Below are positions 61,818-64,000 of a stretch of DNA of 64,000 bases, piece after piece. The notes beneath the pieces are model-generated. The model made no database searches. It was not told the DNA's origin and saw only the letters and a program-made list of their open reading frames with translations. The translations under genes and the position numbers were made by a program. Origin of the DNA: Betaproteobacteria bacterium (lineage in GTDB: Bacteria; Pseudomonadota; Gammaproteobacteria; Burkholderiales; SG8-39); contig JADJPT010000007.1 in NCBI GenBank assembly GCA_016713125.1, positions 1 to 64,000 of the forward strand. Direction: 5' to 3'. How positions within the stretch are numbered: the first letter of the stretch is position 1; each line of letters begins with the position of its first letter.

Positions 61818-62966
61818 CTAGAGCGTGGCTTCGGTGCCCAGGAGCACCGTGACCTGCGAGGAGAGGGTGCCGCCGTTGCCGTTGCACAGCGCGACTTCGG
61901 CGCCGGCGACCTGGCGCTCGCCGGCCGTGCCGCGCAGCTGGGTGGCGGCTTCGGCCAGCAGGAAGATGCCGTACATGCCCGGATGCACGCACGACAGCCC
62001 GCCGCCGTTGGTGTTCACCGGCAGCCGGCCGCCCGGGGCGATCGCGCCGCCGGCGACGAAGCTGCCGCCTTCACCCTTGGCGCAGAAGCCGAGGTCTTCG
62101 AGCGCGAGCAGCGTGTTGATGCTGAAAGCGTCGTAGATCTCGGCCACGTCCACGTCGGCCGCACCCAGGCCGGCCATCGCGAACGCGCGCGGGCCGGATT
62201 CGCTGGAGGCGGTGACGGTGAGGTCGGGCATCGAGGAGATCTGACGGTGCCAGACCGCGGTGGCGCCGCCGAGGAAGTACACCGGCTTGTTCGGCAGGTC
62301 TTTGGCGCGCTCGGCGCGCACCATGACGACGGCGCCGGCGCCGTCGGTCACCAGGCAGCAGTCGCGCACGGTGAGCGGGTCGCACAGCGTGCGCGAGGCG
62401 CGCACCTGTTCGATGGACAGCGGATCGCGCATGAAGGCGTCGGGGTTGAGGCGCGCCCAGGCGCGCGCGGCCACCGGGATCTCGGCCAGCTGCTCGACCG
62501 TGGTGCCGTACTGGTGCATGTGGCGCGCGGCGGCCAGCGCGAACGGGCCGACCATGTAGCTGGGCTTGTAGTCGACTTCGAAGGGCGGCGCGTCGGAGAA
62601 GTTCACCGGGCGCTTCGCGGTGCGCTGGTTGGAGCCGTAGCAGATCAGCGCCACGTCGCACAGCCCGGCCTGCAGCGCCAGCGTGGCCTTGAGCGCGAAA
62701 TCGACGAACGACGAGCCGCCGATGTTGCTGGCGTCGACGAAGCGCGGCCGGATGCCGAGGAAATCCGCGGTCGACAGCCCGGGCAGGAAGTTCACCGAGT
62801 TGGCGGTGAACAGGCCGTCGACGTCGGTGAGTTTGAGCCCGGCATCGGCCAGCGCCGCGTGCGCGGCCTGGCTCAGCAGTTCCAGGTGGGTGTGGCCGGG
62901 CGCCTCGCCCAGCCCGGCCAGGCCGACGCCGACGATGGCGGCCGCGCCGCGCAGCGCATGCGCCAT
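61818..62966 (-). CDS. Thiolase-superfamily protein lacking the nucleophilic cysteine
   Basis: A 382-residue thiolase-fold protein. The region where thiolases have Cys-89 (CASG type) reads SNIGGSSFV, so Ser replaces the nucleophile. Later elements are GGLSCVHPGMYG and ALCNGNGGT, in place of the usual HPxG and CxGxG loops. Such Cys-lacking members act as retro-aldolases with a DUF35 partner (Ltp2 type) or as non-catalytic proteins; no DUF35 gene is visible nearby. It starts two bases after the receptor gene on its right, so they form one operon. Confidence 0.78.
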   Translation of the reverse strand: MAHALRGAAAIVGVGLAGLGEAPGHTHLELLSQAAHAALADAGLKLTDVDGLFTANSVNFLPGLSTADFLGIRPRFVDASNIGGSSFVDFALKATLALQAGLCDVALICYGSNQRTAKRPVNFSDAPPFEVDYKPSYMVGPFALAAARHMHQYGTTVEQLAEIPVAARAWARLNPDAFMRDPLSIEQVRASRTLCDPLTVRDCCLVTDGAGAVVMVRAERAKDLPNKPVYFLGGATAVWHRQISSMPDLTVTASSESGPRAFAMAGLGAADVDVAEIYDAFSINTLLALEDLGFCAKGEGGSFVAGGAIAPGGRLPVNTNGGGLSCVHPGMYGIFLLAEAATQLRGTAGERQVAGAEVALCNGNGGTLSSQVTVLLGTEATL

Positions 62967-62968
62967 GC

Positions 62969-63949
62969 TCAGTTGGCCTTGATGCCGGCGGCGCGCACCA
63001 CCTCGCCCCAGCGGCCGAGCTCGCGGCGCAGGAAGCCCTCGAGGTCCTCGTTGGGCGTGGCGGGCAGGTCGGCGCCGAAGGCGCGATAGCGCTCGCGCAG
63101 GTCGGGTTCGCGCAGCGCGGCCTGCGCGCTGGTGCGGATCTTCGCGGCGATGTCGGCCGGCAGGTTGGCCGGGCCGATCAGCAGGAACCAGGTCACGGCT
63201 TCGAAGCCGCCGATGCCCTGTTCCGCGAAGGTCGGCACGTCGGGGATGGAGCTGTTGCGCTCCTTCGCCGGCAGACCGATGGCGCGCAGCTTGCCCGAGC
63301 GGATGTGCGGCAGCACCGTCGACACCGTGGCGAAGGCCATGGTGATCTGCCCGCCGAGCAGGTCGTTGATCGCCGGGGCCATGCCCTTGTAGGGCACGTG
63401 CGTCATCTTGACGTTGTAGTGCAGGTTCAGGAACTCGCCGGCCAGGTGGGCCTGCGAACCGTTGGCCGGCGAACCGAAGGTCAGCGTGTTGGGGTAGGCG
63501 CGGGCGAAGCCGGCCAGGTCGTTCATGGTCTTGACCGGCACCGCGGCGTTCACCACCAGCACGTTGTCGATGTTGGCCACGCGCGCGATCAGCGTGAAGT
63601 CCTTGAGCGGGTCATAGGGCAGCTTGGGGAACAGGTGCGGGTTCACGCCCAGGGTGTTGGTCGGCGCGATCAGCAGCAGTGCGCCGTCGGGCGGGGCGTT
63701 CTTGACCAGCTCCATGCCGAGGATGCCCGAGGCGCCGGGGCGCGCCTCGACGATCACCGGCTGCTTCCAGGCGGCCTGCAGTTTCTCGCCCAGCACGCGC
63801 GCCATCAGGTCGGTCGGTCCGCCGGCGGGGAAACCGGTGATCAGACGCACCGTCTTGGTGGGGTAGGTCTGCGCCTGCGCGCCGCTCAGCGGCAGGCCGG
63901 CAAACAGGACGAGCAAGGCGGCGGCGATTCGGGATGCGGGCTTGTTCAT
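62969..63949 (-). CDS. Bug-family (TctC-like) periplasmic solute receptor
   Basis: A 326-residue receptor with a signal peptide (ALLVLFAGLPLSGAQA), complete and uninterrupted. Signatures: YPTKTVRLITGFPAGGPTDL, EARPGASGILGMELVK, LPYDPLKDFTLIARV and HVPYKGMAPAINDLLGG. It precedes the thiolase-like and HCHL genes on the same strand, which points to an aromatic or acyl carboxylate ligand. Membrane components of a transporter are absent, as is usual for the many orphan Bug receptors of Burkholderiales. Confidence 0.9.
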   Translation of the reverse strand: MNKPASRIAAALLVLFAGLPLSGAQAQTYPTKTVRLITGFPAGGPTDLMARVLGEKLQAAWKQPVIVEARPGASGILGMELVKNAPPDGALLLIAPTNTLGVNPHLFPKLPYDPLKDFTLIARVANIDNVLVVNAAVPVKTMNDLAGFARAYPNTLTFGSPANGSQAHLAGEFLNLHYNVKMTHVPYKGMAPAINDLLGGQITMAFATVSTVLPHIRSGKLRAIGLPAKERNSSIPDVPTFAEQGIGGFEAVTWFLLIGPANLPADIAAKIRTSAQAALREPDLRERYRAFGADLPATPNEDLEGFLRRELGRWGEVVRAAGIKAN

Positions 63950-64000
63950 GGCGCGGCTCCTGGTGGCGTGTGGATAGGGTGGTGCGCGGAAAACCGGTTG

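Overview
The window looks like a chromosomal segment of a high-GC betaproteobacterium of the order Burkholderiales, probably close to the Bordetella/Achromobacter/Alcaligenaceae side. The evidence is the gene order mdh-prpB-prpC divergent from a GntR gene followed by sdhCDAB-sdhE-gltA-odhA-odhB-lpdA, two Bug-family (TctC-like) solute receptors, a box-type aerobic benzoyl-CoA pathway with BoxR, and many CoA ligases. No genus can be assigned from sequence alone. No tRNA, rRNA, insertion sequence, phage or CRISPR array was seen. The last 51 bases (63950-64000) lie upstream of the final receptor gene and hold nothing recognisable.

Region 1 (1-5.3 kb) is compositionally different. It has a small unknown gene and a roughly 1.5-2 k-residue secreted RTX protein with an N-terminal lipase-like alpha/beta-hydrolase. 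It ends in a 216-base tract made only of G and C (5267-5482) that looks like a sequencing or assembly artefact and may be a false join to the rest of the window.

Region 2 (5.6-30.2 kb) is a central-metabolism supercluster built around one divergent control region with nested inverted repeats (13834-13878). Leftward runs mdh-prpB-prpC-DUF3460-prpD-thioredoxin-like-acnA (malate dehydrogenase, methylcitrate cycle, aconitase). Rightward runs gntR-sdhCDABE-gltA-odhA-odhB-lpdA-zapE-acuI-prpE-glcG-like-cupin. Propionyl-CoA is made by PrpE and AcuI on one side and burned by PrpC/PrpD/PrpB on the other, and the succinate and pyruvate enter the TCA genes between them.

Region 3 (30.2-43.9 kb) is accessory catabolism: a feruloyl-CoA synthetase-like ligase, a SnoaL-like protein, a zinc deaminase, then a tightly overlapped operon of GST, acyl-CoA ligase with a degenerate carrier domain, crotonase, GntR regulator and sulfatase. 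A PanE-like reductase, an ScfR/RamB-type regulator under a 39-bp palindrome, NhaA and a LysR regulator follow. Region 4 (44-52.3 kb) is a benzoate locus: boxB, boxC and boxR leftward; flavodoxin, benzoate-CoA ligase and a sirtuin rightward. Twin BoxR-type operators sit between the two arms, and boxA is missing. Region 5 (52.3-57.9 kb) has a TPR/2-oxoglutarate oxygenase protein and an operon of GST, an 87-residue protein, a fatty-acid-hydroxylase-superfamily membrane protein, a CarF/TMEM189-type plasmanylethanolamine desaturase homologue and a PilZ protein. Region 6 (58-64 kb) has two Bug receptors, an acyl-CoA ligase, a hydroxycinnamoyl-CoA hydratase-lyase and a thiolase-like protein without the usual nucleophilic cysteine.

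About two dozen single-base frameshifts and two in-frame stops interrupt genes that are otherwise fully conserved, including essential TCA-cycle genes. This is the signature of an error-prone, unpolished sequence rather than of gene decay. Each frameshift is noted in its entry, and gene boundaries there are reconstructed from two reading frames.
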